Below are positions 1 through 10,261 of a stretch of DNA of 64,000 nucleotides, piece by piece (position 1 is the stretch's first letter; every line of letters begins with the position of its first letter). Made by a program: the position numbers and the translations under genes. Origin of the DNA: Trogon surrucura (Eukaryota; Chordata; Aves; Trogoniformes; Trogonidae). The DNA lies in assembly GCA_020746105.1 (NCBI GenBank), contig CM036657.1:2999652-3063651 (forward strand), in the 5' to 3' direction. The notes beneath the pieces were generated by a model. The model was given only the letters and a program-made list of their open reading frames with translations. It did not search any database and was not told where the DNA came from.

Positions 1-1628
1 GAGGCTGGGTTGACAATATTAGTGACTGTGATCTCTACATCATCTTGCTCTACTAATATAGTGTGGGACACCAAAACAGTCATCTTCTGCCCCAGGGTAA
101 ATTTTCGAGCTTCCCATATGTTCAGTATCACAGCAGCGACTGCTCACAGACATCCAGGTCAGCCTTTCGCAGTTGCATCTAGCTGTTTAGAAAAGTAGGC
201 AACTGCTCGTCGATATGGGCCCAGGTCTTGTGCTAGTATTCCCAAGGCAATCCCTTGTTTCTCATGAGAGAATAGAAAAAACGGCTTACTTACATCTGGA
301 AGTCCCAGGGCAGGAGCAGACATTAGAGCTTTCTTCAGTTGTTCAAAGGCTTGTATAGCCTCTCTGTTCCATTCAAGGTGTTTCTGTTCAGTGGTTGTCA
401 ATGCATATAGAGGTTTAACAAGCAGTCCATAATTGTAAATCCATAATCGACACCACTCAGTCATTCTCAAAAAGATCCTCAATTCTTTTACTGTCTGGGA
501 TCTCTGGGTCTGGCAGATTGCCTCCTTACGGGCCTGTCCCAGAGTTCTTTGTCCAGCACTGATCCCATAGCAACAAGTAAACTACTTGATGCTGTATTAT
601 TTGGGCCGTTTTCTTGGATACTCGATACCCCTGAAGCCCCAGAAAATTTAAGAGACTCACCGTCCAGGTCTTGCAATCATCTTCTGTCTTAGTGGCAATT
701 AAACTGTCGTCCACATACTGCAGTATTCTTCCTTCCTCAAACGGGACTTCCCAAGATTCTAAGTCCTTTGCCAGTTGGTTGCCGAAAAAGGTAGGGCTGT
801 TTTTAAACCCTTGTGGTAACACAGTCCAAGTGAGTTTTGCGTCCGCTTTTGGGATTTTACCATTCAAATGCGAACAATTTCTGGCTGGCTTCGTGGAGGA
901 GGAGGCAAAAGAAGGTTTCCTTCAGATCTAAAACAGTAAACCAAGCTAATTCGGGTGTTAATACAGTTAGCAAAGTGTACAGATTCGCTACCACTGGATG
1001 GAGGTCCTCAGTTATTTTGTTTATTACTCTCAAGTCCTGAACTACCCGATATGACCCGTCAGGTTTACGAAGGGGGAATATAGGGGTATTAAAGCTAGAC
1101 TCATATTTCTTTAATAATCCTAACTGTAAAAACTTCTCTATGACTGGCTGAATTCCTTCCCTGTCTTCCTTCTTCAAGGGATATTGTTTAATTCTTACTG
1201 GTTTTCTACTCTCCTTAAGTCTAACTTCAACAGGTGGAACATTTTTCACTTTTCCAGGTACATCAGTAGCCCAAACCCTGGGATATACTTGGTCCAGAAT
1301 TTCTTTGGCAATCCTTTCTTCTGTGGGAAAAGTAGTTAAAAATAGATTCAGTACCTGAATATACTGTTGGTCCTTTACCTCCAGAGTAATTTGCCCACTT
1401 TTAAATGTAATTTTCACACCCAACTGTTCTAATAAATCCCTTCCCAAAAGGGCCTTTGGTGAGTTAGGCATATACAAGAATTTGTGTATGTCCCATTGCT
1501 TTCCCAATTTATACTTCAATGGTTTGCAAAAATATGCCTTTTCACTTTGGCCAGTTGCCCCTGTTACCGTGATATAATTGTTTCCCAGAGGTATCAATGC
1601 TTGATTTAAAACCGAATACGTTGCCCCT
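1..1628 (-). pseudogene. pol: ERV-G pol remnant: protease C-terminus, RT, start of RNase H region
   Basis: Reading right to left, the frame holds the C-terminal part of a retropepsin (LLGRDLLEQLG), then a gammaretrovirus-type reverse transcriptase: fingers/palm with LRVINKITEDLHP and FTVLDLKETFFC, then LPQGFKNSPT and the YVDD box (QYVDDSLIAT near 690-720). Thumb/connection follows (KELRIFLRMTEWCRLW, then AFEQLKKALMSAPALG). The order matches gammaretroviral Pol. At least two frameshifts (near 860 and 540) and stops break it. The protease active-site triplet lies across the LTR insertion at 1629-2437 and reads G-I-G instead of D-T-G. A ~65-bp stretch present in the right copy near 60660-60730 is missing close to position 60. 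The element runs off the window at base 1. Homologous to 56643-57240 plus 60420-60790 on the plus strand. Confidence 0.85.
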
Positions 1629-2437
1629 TGTCGCGGGTTAGGGCTGGGCCGACCACTAACGCGGACAGACACTGTCTAACTCCCTCTTCCCCCCCCAAAA
1701 CAGGAAGAGAAAAGGGAATGAGGGAGAGAGACTTACGGGTTAGGGAAGAAAAAACTAGAACAGCTTTAATGAAAATAATGGAAATAATGGTGAAAAGATA
1801 AAAGTAGAGAAAGATATACAACTATAGATAGTAGTCCGATATCAAACCCAACTCCCTCCCCCGAGAGCAATCACCACTGATATTGCAGAGCAGGAGGCAC
1901 TGGGGAAACCCCAGGCTCAGCGGCAGCAGGGAGCTGGATACAGGGAGCTGGATTTCGGGAACTCAGGATCTGGGTCAAAAGCAGGAGGTCAGATGGAATC
2001 CTCTCTGGACACCGGCCATTGCACAAAAAGCAGAAAAAGGCGAAGAAAAAAGGGACGAAACTCTCGTGATCACTCAATTTACACTAAATATGATGTATAT
2101 GGGATGGAATACTCTCGTTGGTCACCTGTCCTGTCTATTACCCCCCGGAGGTGCAACCTTTTACTTCCTTGTGCCCCCTCTTACTACCCGGCACCCTCAG
2201 TGTGGCACACAAGAGCCAGCAGTGGCCTTGGTCACTATAGGAATAAGTATAAGCAAGAGTCTTTCTGCATCCCAGTCCCAGGCAGTAACTGTAAACATCA
2301 GGTGTTATCACTGCCACTAGCACACACCATCTGCAAAAACATGCTGCTGACTTCAGAATGTGCAGCCTTTTAGAAGACACTAAACTGGAAAGTAGAAATC
2401 ACTAAACTGGACTGGGTTTTTAGTTGAACCCAGGACA
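1629..2437 (-). mobile_element. ERVL-type solo LTR inside ERV-G pro
   Basis: A 809-bp LTR on the minus strand with TGTCCTGGGTT at one end and a terminal ACA at the other, flanked by the 5-bp direct repeat CCCCT (1624-1628 and 2438-2442). The TGTCCTGG start and 5-bp duplication fit avian ERVL-type LTRs. No internal sequence is present, so it is a solo LTR. The copy at 55828-56637 sits at the same base of the same host element with the same duplication, so it was present before the outer segments were duplicated. A truncated third copy is at 17300-17628. Confidence 0.85.
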
Positions 2438-2442
2438 CCCCT

Positions 2443-3222
2443 ATGCCAACTAAAAATTCTACTTTTTGTTGATCGTTCCAATCAGGGTTATGCTGTTTCA
2501 ATATAAAATGAAAGTGTTTAGATACCATCACTGGATCACTCCTGTAATCCTTGGCAACCCTTTTCCATTCTCCTAAATCAGTAGTAGAAAAAGGCAATTT
2601 AATTAACATTGTCCCACCATCAGGCATTACTGCCTCTCGGAGGGGAGCCTCTAAAATTACCGAGGTGCATTTTTGTCTAGTATGGAGGCTATAGGGTTGT
2701 CCGGGAGGGTAGGAGTTTTAACCGAGTCTACATCTTGTTCCTGTGGTCGAGGACGGGGTGCAAACAAATCTGTTACGTCTTGTTCTGAGGTTTGATGCAC
2801 TTTATCTGTTCTAATGCATCTCTGGCCAATACTGCACCCTGAGTAACACATCTTCAATCTGGCTTTGGGATCTTTATTATTTTCCTTCTCTAATACAAGC
2901 ACCATGAGGTCCTGTGGTGGGCTCATCCCACAGTCCCTCTGCCGCTCTGGATGATTTCAGAGAGCAAAAAACATATCCGCGTATGAAACCTCATCCCATT
3001 TCCCTTCTCGCCACAAAAAACAGCATCAGCTGTAAAAGATTGTTATATTCTAAAGATCCATTAAGCCTCATTTTCCAGTTTATAAAGTGGCCATGACTGA
3101 TTACAATATTTAATAAGAGTCTTTTTACTCTCTGTGCCCCCTGTCCTGTTAATGTCCTTCCAGTGTGCTAATACACAGCCTAAGGGGCTTTTCTTCAAAA
3201 TTTCTCCTTGAGTATTACCCAT
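2443..3222 (-). pseudogene. gag: ERV-G gag remnant (matrix plus start of capsid)
   Basis: The start codon at 3222-3220 opens with MGNTQGE, a Gly2 myristoylation context, followed by a gammaretroviral matrix pattern (LAHWKDIN, then IKYCNQSWPLYK). The frame breaks near 3070. Matrix sequence continues to the segment with SPPQDLMVLVLEKEN, and capsid begins around 2600 with PFSTTDLGEWKRVAKDYRSD. After NPDWNDQQ it jumps directly to the protease motif, so most of capsid, all of nucleocapsid and the protease N-terminus are deleted. The right copy at 55044-55822 has the same deletion joint, so the deletion is ancestral. Not functional. Confidence 0.8.
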
Positions 3223-4109
3223 CTTGTAATATCTTTATAAATCTACAACTATTCGTTTTTCTGCCTTTTCTCAAGCTTCCACACAAACCGTTCCTTACAC
3301 ACATTTACAACTTTTTCCCAACCTTCCTCCCACACCTTCCAAAGATCAGGGATCAAATTCTCTCTCTTACACACTAAATAAATTATCTCAAATTCCTAAC
3401 ACACCTGTTAGGGGTTTGGGGAAAGCACTTTCAAGTCCAAGCCACCTGACAAGTGATTCCCCCCACCCCAGCCTTAAAAACCCATATTGCTATAACAAGG
3501 ATAAAATTTCATATGCTTCGTTCGTCTCCGGCCACTCTCCTCGCGGAGAACACGGAACCGCGGATCAGAACTCCGCACTTGCTTCGTAGTCAGACTACGT
3601 CTCGATCACTCATCCTTTCATACAATCACACAAATCAAAATTATCAGCAGCAAAGTTAAAATTAGCAAATTCACATGAGGTAGCAAACTTAAGAATAATA
3701 AAATCACAAGAGGTCCGCTTACCCTTCACCTGCTTCTTATACAATCATTAGCAGGTCCGTCCTGGCTTCCACTACTGGAATACAGCGGCAACCTCGAATT
3801 TGCTCAGTCAGCCCTTAAAAGCGGTCTCGGGCAGCCTGCCAATGAGCAAATTCCCTTCCCTCAGGGTACCCTCCCTTACGGGGACTGTGCTGCACGCCAG
3901 ACGTCTCTGTGCGATTTACCAGCTGCCCATACCTGTACAACTTACAGGCTTCCTATATTAATTAAACATAGCGTTTTGTTACACGGGCTCAGAAGGTTCT
4001 TGTCTACTCCCGCAGTGAGCGGCTGGCAGCGGAGGCTCCTCCGAGGAAATGCTCAGGGCGTGCCTAGGGGAGTCCGCTCCGCAGTCGATCCTGCAACTGA
4101 GCAGAGACC
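3223..4109 (-). other. ERV-G 5' leader (untranslated)
   Basis: About 890 bp between the primer-binding site and the gag start, colinear with 54157-55043 on the plus strand. No coding frame is supported. Short open frames here are not shared with retroviral proteins. It would contain the splice donor and packaging region of the parent virus, but I can identify no specific element. Confidence 0.6.
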
Positions 4110-4127
4110 CTCCTGGCTGGCTCGCCA
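4110..4127 (-). promoter_or_regulatory. ERV-G primer-binding site, tRNA-Arg type
   Basis: Reading the minus strand, TGGCGAGCCAGCCAGGAG follows the LTR after a 4-bp spacer. It is the exact complement of the 3' end (with CCA) of vertebrate tRNA-Arg(ACG), as I recall that tRNA's acceptor and T-arm. The same 18 bases are at 54139-54156. This defines a tRNA-Arg-primed gammaretroviral lineage. Confidence 0.75.
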
Positions 4128-4131
4128 AAAC

Positions 4132-4658
4132 TGACTTGCGGAATACAGACTCCACAATCAATTAGACTGTAAAGTAGGTATGTTTATTTCAGTGCTGGGC
4201 GGCACGTGCAGATAATTCATCAAAGCCATGTGCTCCTCAACACGGCACTTAACTTACCTATATACATTAAAGTGTTACATATTCATAAAGTTTCACAATA
4301 CGCCTACACATATGCATAACCTGTCCCACTTCATATTAAAATGAGTCATTTCCATAATCTCCTCCGGTCTGCGCTTGCACAGTGCTCCTGGTGGTGGTCG
4401 ACAAGGATCTTCAGGAGGAAGGCTGGTAGTCTTCCTCGCTATGCACTTTTCACCTTTAGCTCCTTGCGCAGACTCAGTCATCTTTCGGCTTCCATCCAAA
4501 CTGCGGAGCTGGTATCAAATGGTCTTGAAATGCTCCAATGGGTTTCTAAAATGCTCAATCACTATCAAAGAATAGCTTAACAATCCATGTAATTAATCAG
4601 TATCTCTACCTCTGTTTGAATACAATCATCTGCTAATTTTTCAATAATCCTCCCATCA
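4132..4658 (-). mobile_element. ERV-G 5' LTR
   Basis: A 527-bp LTR on the minus strand, starting TGATGGGAGG at 4658 and ending in CA at 4132, next to the primer-binding site. Satellite sequence abuts the U3 end exactly. The counterpart is 53621-54134 on the plus strand, which is about 13 bp shorter. The matching 3' LTR would lie left of the window. Confidence 0.8.
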
Positions 4659-5506
4659 GCCACAGCCATAGAGACATCAGTCTGAACTCTGAGGTTCAGG
4701 GTCCTGGTTAGGTTTAGGGTTCAAAGATCCATAAAGCCTGGAGCTGCAGAGACACATGGGCATTCGAAAGGGAGCAGAGCACTGCATCAACAGTCTTCAA
4801 CCCACAGATTTCTGATTTTCAGCCAGTCATGGTTATTACGTCCTCAGGCTGAACTCTGAGGTGCAGGGTCCAGGTTAGTGTTAGGTTTCGAAGATCCGTA
4901 GAGCCTGGAGCTTCAGAGACACTTGGACCGGACAAGGCATTCCAAGGCGAGCATGACACTGCACCAACAGCGCTCCATAGACAACTTTCTAATTTTTGGA
5001 GAGCCATGGCCATAGAGACATCAGGCTGAACCCTGAGGTGCAGGGTCCATGTTAGGATTAGATTTTGGAGATCCATAAAGCTTGGAGTTGAAGAGACACG
5101 ATGGCAAGACAAGGCATTTGAATGTGAGCAAGGCAGTGCACAAACAGCACTCCATCCACACATTTCTGATGTTTGGTCAGCCATGGCCATTGTGATGTCA
5201 GGCTGAACCCTGAGGTACAGGGACCTGATTAGGGATAGGATTCAGAGATCCATTCAGAGATCTATAGATTGTGATAAATTTATAAATGTTTGTGTATGGG
5301 CCTTGAAAATCGTATCACCATTGTCCACGCTGATGGTTTATTATGAATCTGAAAGTCATTTGTCCCTCTCTCCTGGGTCGGACATGATAATATGGATCTC
5401 CGAACCCTAACCCTAACCAGGACCCTGTACCTTAGGCTTCTGCCTGACGTCATAATGGCCACGGGTGTCCGAAAATCAGAAAGGTGTCTGTGGAGCGCTG
5501 TTACTG
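4659..5506. repeat. ~177-bp satellite block with an unrelated ~125-bp island
   Basis: Degenerate monomers of the window's satellite. From 4659 to about 5265 they run in the TTAGGG orientation, and from about 5390 to 5506 in the CCCTAA orientation. The switch happens at an island (about 5270-5395) that is not satellite and contains TTTATAAATTTATCACAATC on its reverse strand. The same island and switch are at about 52870-53010. No gene is seen. Confidence 0.75.
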
Positions 5507-5875
5507 TGCAGAGGAATTTCTTGTGGAACAGAGGGGTGGTATCCCTTTTAAAGGTTTAGACAACCCAGCTTAGGCCTAAAGAAAGGCTCTGTCCTTGGAG
5601 CTGCCTTGGGGCACGGAAAGGAGGAGGTGCATCTGTTTTGTGAAGAGCCTTGCTGGGGGGAGAAGGGAGGGGCGAGAGCCACCTGCGTAGTTCAGTGGCA
5701 CTATCCAATAAAACGCTGTCGTGTGTAAACCTGTAACTCAGTTAAGGGGCAGGTGCGTGGACACTGCTTAACTGTATATATTGGGTTGTCCGGAGCAATA
5801 AAGGGAGGACGACTTGTAGCCATGTTGGTGGGATGATCGTTAACTTGGCTGGCTCTCCGAAGGGACCCTTCTTCA
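5507..5875 (+). mobile_element. ERV-K3 solo LTR
   Basis: A 369-bp LTR running from TGCAGAGGAATTTC (a TGTAGAGG variant) to CTTCTTCA. It is flanked by the 6-bp target duplication TTACTG (5501-5506 and 5876-5881). It contains AATAAAACG near 5708, a TATATATT stretch near 5776 and a second AATAAAGG near 5798. The inverted copy at 52423-52762 has the same duplication, read as CAGTAA, so both descend from one insertion that predates the outer duplication. Confidence 0.85.
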
Positions 5876-5881
5876 TTACTG

Positions 5882-6205
5882 CAGTGCCGAGCTCCCCTTG
5901 GAATGCTTTGTCCAGCCCAAGTATCTCTGCAGCAAAAGGTTCTATGGATTGCTGAACCCTAACCCTAACCAGGACCCTGCACCTCAGGGTTCAGCCTGAT
6001 GTCATAATAGCCATGGGTGTCCCAAAACCAGAAAGGGGTGGAGGGATCACTGTTGGTGCAGTGCCGTGCTCCCCTTGGAATGCCTTGTCCAGCCCAAGTG
6101 TCTGTGCAGCAAAAAACTATGTGGATCATTGAAACCTAACCCTAAGAAGGATCCTTTAAATCTGCGTTCAGCCTGAAGTCTCTATGGCCATGAGTGTCCC
6201 AAAAT
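5882..6205. repeat. ~177-bp satellite, about two monomers
   Basis: Two monomers in the CCCTAA orientation, each with the CCCTAACCCTAACC core, a TGCACCTCAGGGTTCAGCCT box and a GCCATGGGTGTCCC box. The block ends where the CR1 5' UTR begins. No gene is seen. Confidence 0.85.
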
Positions 6206-6668
6206 CCAGGGCGGACACCCAAGATAGCGTGGGCGGAGCCACCCTCAGCAGCGCCGCGATTTTAAACACGGTATTCAGGAGGTAAAGGCCATTTGCTGTC
6301 AAGACCAGCTTCAGAGCAGGTAAGACTGCACTGGGGAAGGAATCTAAGCAAAAAAAAGGCTGACAAAAAGCTCTTTTGGGGGCTTTTTTTTAAAGCCAGC
6401 TACAGCAACCAAACCTGAGCCAGCACTGGCAGCTCCAGGGCGGACACCCGAGATAGCGTGGGCGGAGCCACCCTCAGCAGCGCGGGATTTTAAACACAGT
6501 AAAAAGCTGTGCCCTCAGGATATAAGAAGCCTTGGGGAGGGCAGCCCCTAGTCCCTGCCCTCTGAACAAAAGGCTTAAAAGGGTCTTTGTTAAAGGGTAA
6601 GTACTTAAAAGAGTTGTAAACTATTCTGTGCATAGCTTTCAGAGAGTCCTTGTATTGTAGAGCCAACT
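6206..6668 (+). promoter_or_regulatory. CR1 5' UTR with a tandemly duplicated promoter-like unit
   Basis: Two copies of a ~229-bp unit start at 6206 and 6435, each opening with CCAGGGCGGACACCC and GTGGGCGGAGCCACC. They lie directly upstream of CR1 ORF1. GC-rich GGGCGG motifs fit an internal CR1 promoter. Promoter activity is inferred from position and composition only. Confidence 0.65.
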
Positions 6669-7622
6669 ATGGTTGCCACCAGGTCAATGGTTGTTAGAAA
6701 AACTGTGGGCACCCAGACAGAGGCCCCACGTAAGCATGCGGGTGTTCAGGCCTCGGGCTGCAAAGAATGCTGGAGCCTGGCACTGGCCATGGAGGGTAGT
6801 GGAGGAGACGCCTGTGTCCAATGTGACCAGGTGAACGATCTGCTCAGCCTGGTGGCTGAGCTGAAGGAGGAAGTAGAAAGGCTGAGGAGCATTAGGGAGT
6901 TGGAGAGAGAGATAGATCGGTGGCGTCAGTTCCTGAATGGCAAGCAGCAAGCTCCGCAAAGAGCAGAATATCCCCCCACCTCTGGCCATAAGGCAAAAGG
7001 GGGGGACCTAAAGGATAGGGAGGAGTGGAAGCAGGTGCCTGCCAGGAGAGGAAGGAAAATCCCTGCCCGACCTCCCTCACCTGCCCGGTTGCCCCTGCAA
7101 AACAGGTATGGGACTCTAGACAATGAGAGCCAGGCAAAGGAAGAGTCAGTGGAGGATTCACCCATAGGGCTGTCTAGGGTGAGTCGCTCGGATACACGCA
7201 TTAGGACTTCTTCATCTAAGAAAAAAAGGAGGGTAATTGTAATTGGAGACTCCCTCCTGAGGGGAACAGAGGGCCCTATCTGCCGCCCTGATCCGACCCA
7301 CAGGGCAGTCTGCTGCCTCCCTGGGGCCCGAGTTAAGGATGTTATCAAGAAGCTTCCTGGTCTGGTCAAACCCACGGACTATTACCTGCTTTTGGTTATG
7401 CAGATCGGTAATGATGAGATAGTAGAGAGACAGCCAGGAGCAATCAAAAGGGACTTTAGGGAACTGGGGCGGATGCTAGAAGGATCAGGCGCACAGGTTG
7501 TGTTTGCCTCTATTCCTTCAATTATGAGGAAAAATAGTGGTAGGTTTGACAAAGTGCAGCAGATTAATACTTGGCTAAAGGGGTGGTGCCAGCGGTCTAG
7601 CTTTCTATGTGATTCTGTGTAG
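6669..7622 (+). CDS. CR1 LINE ORF1 protein, C-terminally truncated
   Basis: An open frame of 317 codons. Residues 1-60 carry a Cys-rich stretch (CKECW, then CVQCDQ). A charged helix, probably coiled coil, follows at residues 62-92 (LKEEVERLRSIRELER). From about residue 190 there is a GDSL/SGNH esterase-like domain (VIVIGDSLLRG, and the NDE box in MQIGNDEIV). This is the standard layout of CR1 ORF1. The reading ends shortly after WCQRSSF, where the sequence jumps to a CR1 3' tail remnant (about 7607-7621), so the end of ORF1 and all of ORF2 are missing. The ORF1 fragment split between 37572 and 40285 belongs to a different CR1 subfamily. Confidence 0.85.
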   Translation: MVATRSMVVRKTVGTQTEAPRKHAGVQASGCKECWSLALAMEGSGGDACVQCDQVNDLLSLVAELKEEVERLRSIRELEREIDRWRQFLNGKQQAPQRAEYPPTSGHKAKGGDLKDREEWKQVPARRGRKIPARPPSPARLPLQNRYGTLDNESQAKEESVEDSPIGLSRVSRSDTRIRTSSSKKKRRVIVIGDSLLRGTEGPICRPDPTHRAVCCLPGARVKDVIKKLPGLVKPTDYYLLLVMQIGNDEIVERQPGAIKRDFRELGRMLEGSGAQVVFASIPSIMRKNSGRFDKVQQINTWLKGWCQRSSFLCDSV

Positions 7623-7955
7623 TGTACTGGTTAGGATTATTGTCCAGAGATCCATTAATACTGGAGCTGCAGAGACACTTAGGGGGGACAAGACATTCGA
7701 AGGGGAGCAAGATTGGGCATTAATAGTGCTCCACCCACACCTTTCTCATTTTGGGACAGCCATGGCCATAGAGACATCAGGCTGAAACATGAGGTGCAGG
7801 GTCCTGGTTAGGGTTAGAATTCAAAGATCCATAGAGCCTGGAACTGCAGAGACACGTGGGCTGGACAAGGCATTCCAAGGGAAGCACGGCACTGCACCAA
7901 CAGTGCTCCACACACAACTTTCTGAGTATGGGACACTCATGGCCACAGAGTTGGG
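7623..7955. repeat. ~177-bp satellite, about two monomers
   Basis: Monomers in the TTAGGG orientation, opposite to the block at 5882-6205. The outer monomer, next to the CR1 tail, matches 34419-34660 in inverted orientation, including variants such as CATTCGAAGG and a GTGTACTGG edge. This extends the palindrome past its continuous boundary. No gene is seen. Confidence 0.8.
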
Positions 7956-8445
7956 CACTCATAGCGTTGCGCAGGACTACTCCTGTTGACGGAAGGAAGG
8001 GTAAATGCAAATCGCACAGTGTCTTGAGATTGTAGGGGAATCGAAAAAAACAATCTTTAAGATCAATAATCAAAATATGCCAATTCTGTGGAAGCATGGT
8101 TGGTGCTGGCAGCCCCAGTTGTAATGCTCCCATGGCCCACATTTGGTCATTAATTTTCCATAAGTTGTGTAACAAGCGCCATTTGCCCGATTTCTTAGGG
8201 ATTACAAAAATCAGTGTATTCCAGGGGCTTACTGATGGCTTAATGTGTTTTGCTTCTAGCTGCTCTTGTACTAACTGATGAGCTATTTGCAGCCACTCCT
8301 TGTTCAAAGGCCACTGCTCAACCCACACTGGTTTGTCTGATTTCCATTGAATTGGTGGGATGGGCGGCTGCTCAGCAGTGGCAGTTATAAGAAACCCTTT
8401 TCGTCAGCAGGCAAGGTCAGCGTAGCACCTACTTGGCTCAAGACA
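7956..8445 (-). pseudogene. pol: ERV-K2 RT N-terminal fragment (left arm)
   Basis: Reading right to left: [19 protein letters not shown], then a betaretrovirus-type RT start ([32 protein letters not shown]) and the first palm segment [12 protein letters not shown] frameshift after the homopolymer encoding that Phe pair is shared with the right arm, so it predates arm duplication. The gene stops at the arm edge near 7956, before the YMDD box. The missing part is present at 32037-33331. Confidence 0.85.
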
Positions 8446-8447
8446 TC

Positions 8448-9155
8448 TCAGCCTATCAATGCGCCGAGTTGACCTGGTAAGGGCATAACATATGGGCAAA
8501 CAGTGGCTTTTTGTTGCTCGGAGAAAACAATTTGCACAGGATTACTACTTTGGTAGGGGACCGAACCCCCACCGACCCCTTGTACTGCATCAATAGAATG
8601 ATGGGTCAGCCATTGTTTTGGCCATCTGTTCTTATCAACTATGGTAACATCAGCCCCTGTATCCAACATGGCATTAACCTGTGTTTCCTGTTGATTATAA
8701 CACAATCGTACTGTTATTACAGGGCACGTTCTCATCTGTTGTACTAAATTCACTATGCATTCCCCTGAGGACCCAAAGCCTTTGGTCCCTCGTAAGTGAC
8801 CACTTACAGGACGATCTTGATGCATTACCATATCATATAGAATTAGTTGTGCAATACGCATACCCTTTTTGACATACAATGGTGGCGTCAGTGTATAGGC
8901 ACAGACCATAATCTCTCCATTATAGTCTGCATCTATAACGTCAGGTAGCACTACTAAACCAGCAAGTCCAGATGAGGATCGGCCTAATAAAAGCGCACAA
9001 ACTGTGCTGTCCTTATCATATACAGGGCCTTTGATGCCGGTAGGAATCTTGTGAACTTGCTGATCTAGCAGCGTGACATCTACTGAGGCTGCCTGCTTCC
9101 TTTGGCAGTGTGGCCAAAATAGATTTCGTTTTTGGATTCGCGTTTTCAAATGCAA
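8448..9155 (-). pseudogene. ERV-K2 dUTPase-protease (left arm)
   Basis: A 235-codon frame. The first half is a dUTPase-like fold (LAGLVVLPDVIDADYNGEI, then KKGMRIAQLILYD and RGTKGFGSSG). The second half is a retropepsin with MLDTGADVTIVDKN, the catalytic D-T-G-A loop intact, running to GALIG. dUTPase fused ahead of protease is typical of betaretroviral Pro. The frame opens inside the gag tail without a nucleocapsid. A stop replaces the residue after GALIG. The right-arm copy is 30838-31545. Confidence 0.88.
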
Positions 9156-10261
9156 TTAATTTAAACATTGCTTGTTTAGCTTCCTCTGACATATCTCCCT
9201 GTGCAACCAATGAATCCCACAATCTATCAATAAAGTGGGAAAAGTTTTCTGTTATTCCCTGGTGAATCAACGTAAAACTAGCTTGAGGTTTTTGATCTGG
9301 TACTGCATAAAATGCTTGCCTAACTAATTGTGCAGATAATTGATGCATCGCCACTGGGTATGTTAGTTGTACATTCCCAAAAACACCAGCCCCCATAAGC
9401 ATATCGGCACTAACACCATACAAGGTATCATTAGGATTGCGCAGTTTACTAGCTTCCCATTGTGTCAACCTCCGCCACTCCCCAAGATAGCATTTGAGAC
9501 GGAGACAACAATAATCGTGCCAAGTTTTGGCTGTCTGCAGGAGAATTTATATCTGCAGAACAAACCCAGTCTAAAGCCACACGGGCGGCTTCTGATTTAA
9601 TACCATGTTCACTAACAGTCTTTTTGACCTGTTGTAAAATTTTCCAATCATGTTGTTCATATCGTGGTTGGTTCTGTTGATCAAGAACCACTGGACAAGC
9701 AATAGTGCTTGCGGTTTGCCAGTCCCCTTTGAGGATCCCGTCTCTAACTATTCTGGACCACCGGGGTTGGGCAGCTCTGAGCCCAATGTCATGATGATAA
9801 GGCGGTGGCCGTTCCAGCAACGATGGCAGCCTTTGATTGGTACTTCTCATTCTCTCAAGCTCCCGTACGGAGGCTGCTGGGTGAGCTGGACCCTTTGTAG
9901 GCTCCAGCGGAGCAGTTGGTAACGCCACTGGAGTAGTGTCGGATAGTGACGTGTCTCTTACTTGACGCTCAAGTTTGGACACTGACTCCTGAATGCGTCC
10001 TTCTAACTGTTCCATCACTTGAAAAATCTGATCTCGCAGCTGTTGTAGCTCGGGTGTCTTTTCCTCTTCATCGCTGTCAGCAGGGAGTGGCACTTGTTGA
10101 GGCAGGGCGGGGTATAACAATGATCGGCAGTCCGTACCGCCCACTTCACCTTCACGTGAGAGTGACGTGCCACACAGAGCTGAAGAGCCCTCCCCCGGCG
10201 TCTGATTCACTGGTACTTCCGCATTGTCCTCAGTTGCAAGCGCAACTGAGTTGCAAGGGAC
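9016..10261 (-). pseudogene. gag: ERV-K2 gag, lacking matrix start and nucleocapsid (left arm)
   Basis: From 10210 leftward: an acidic and helical linker region (ELQQLRDQIFQVMEQLEGR), a proline-rich stretch, then capsid from about 9780 (RWSRIVRDGILKGDWQTAS, HGIKSEAARVALDW). After a frameshift near 9460 comes the major homology region (IHQGITENFSHFIDRL). The last codons run into dUTPase, so nucleocapsid is deleted. The first part of gag is replaced by satellite at about 10262. In this arm the codon after GDW is CAA, while in the right arm it is TAA. Confidence 0.82.

Noticed and set aside
5388-5420. True interstitial telomere arrays
   Set aside because: Only two or so TTAGGG units occur per monomer, always inside the 177-bp unit. 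There is no long pure telomere run.
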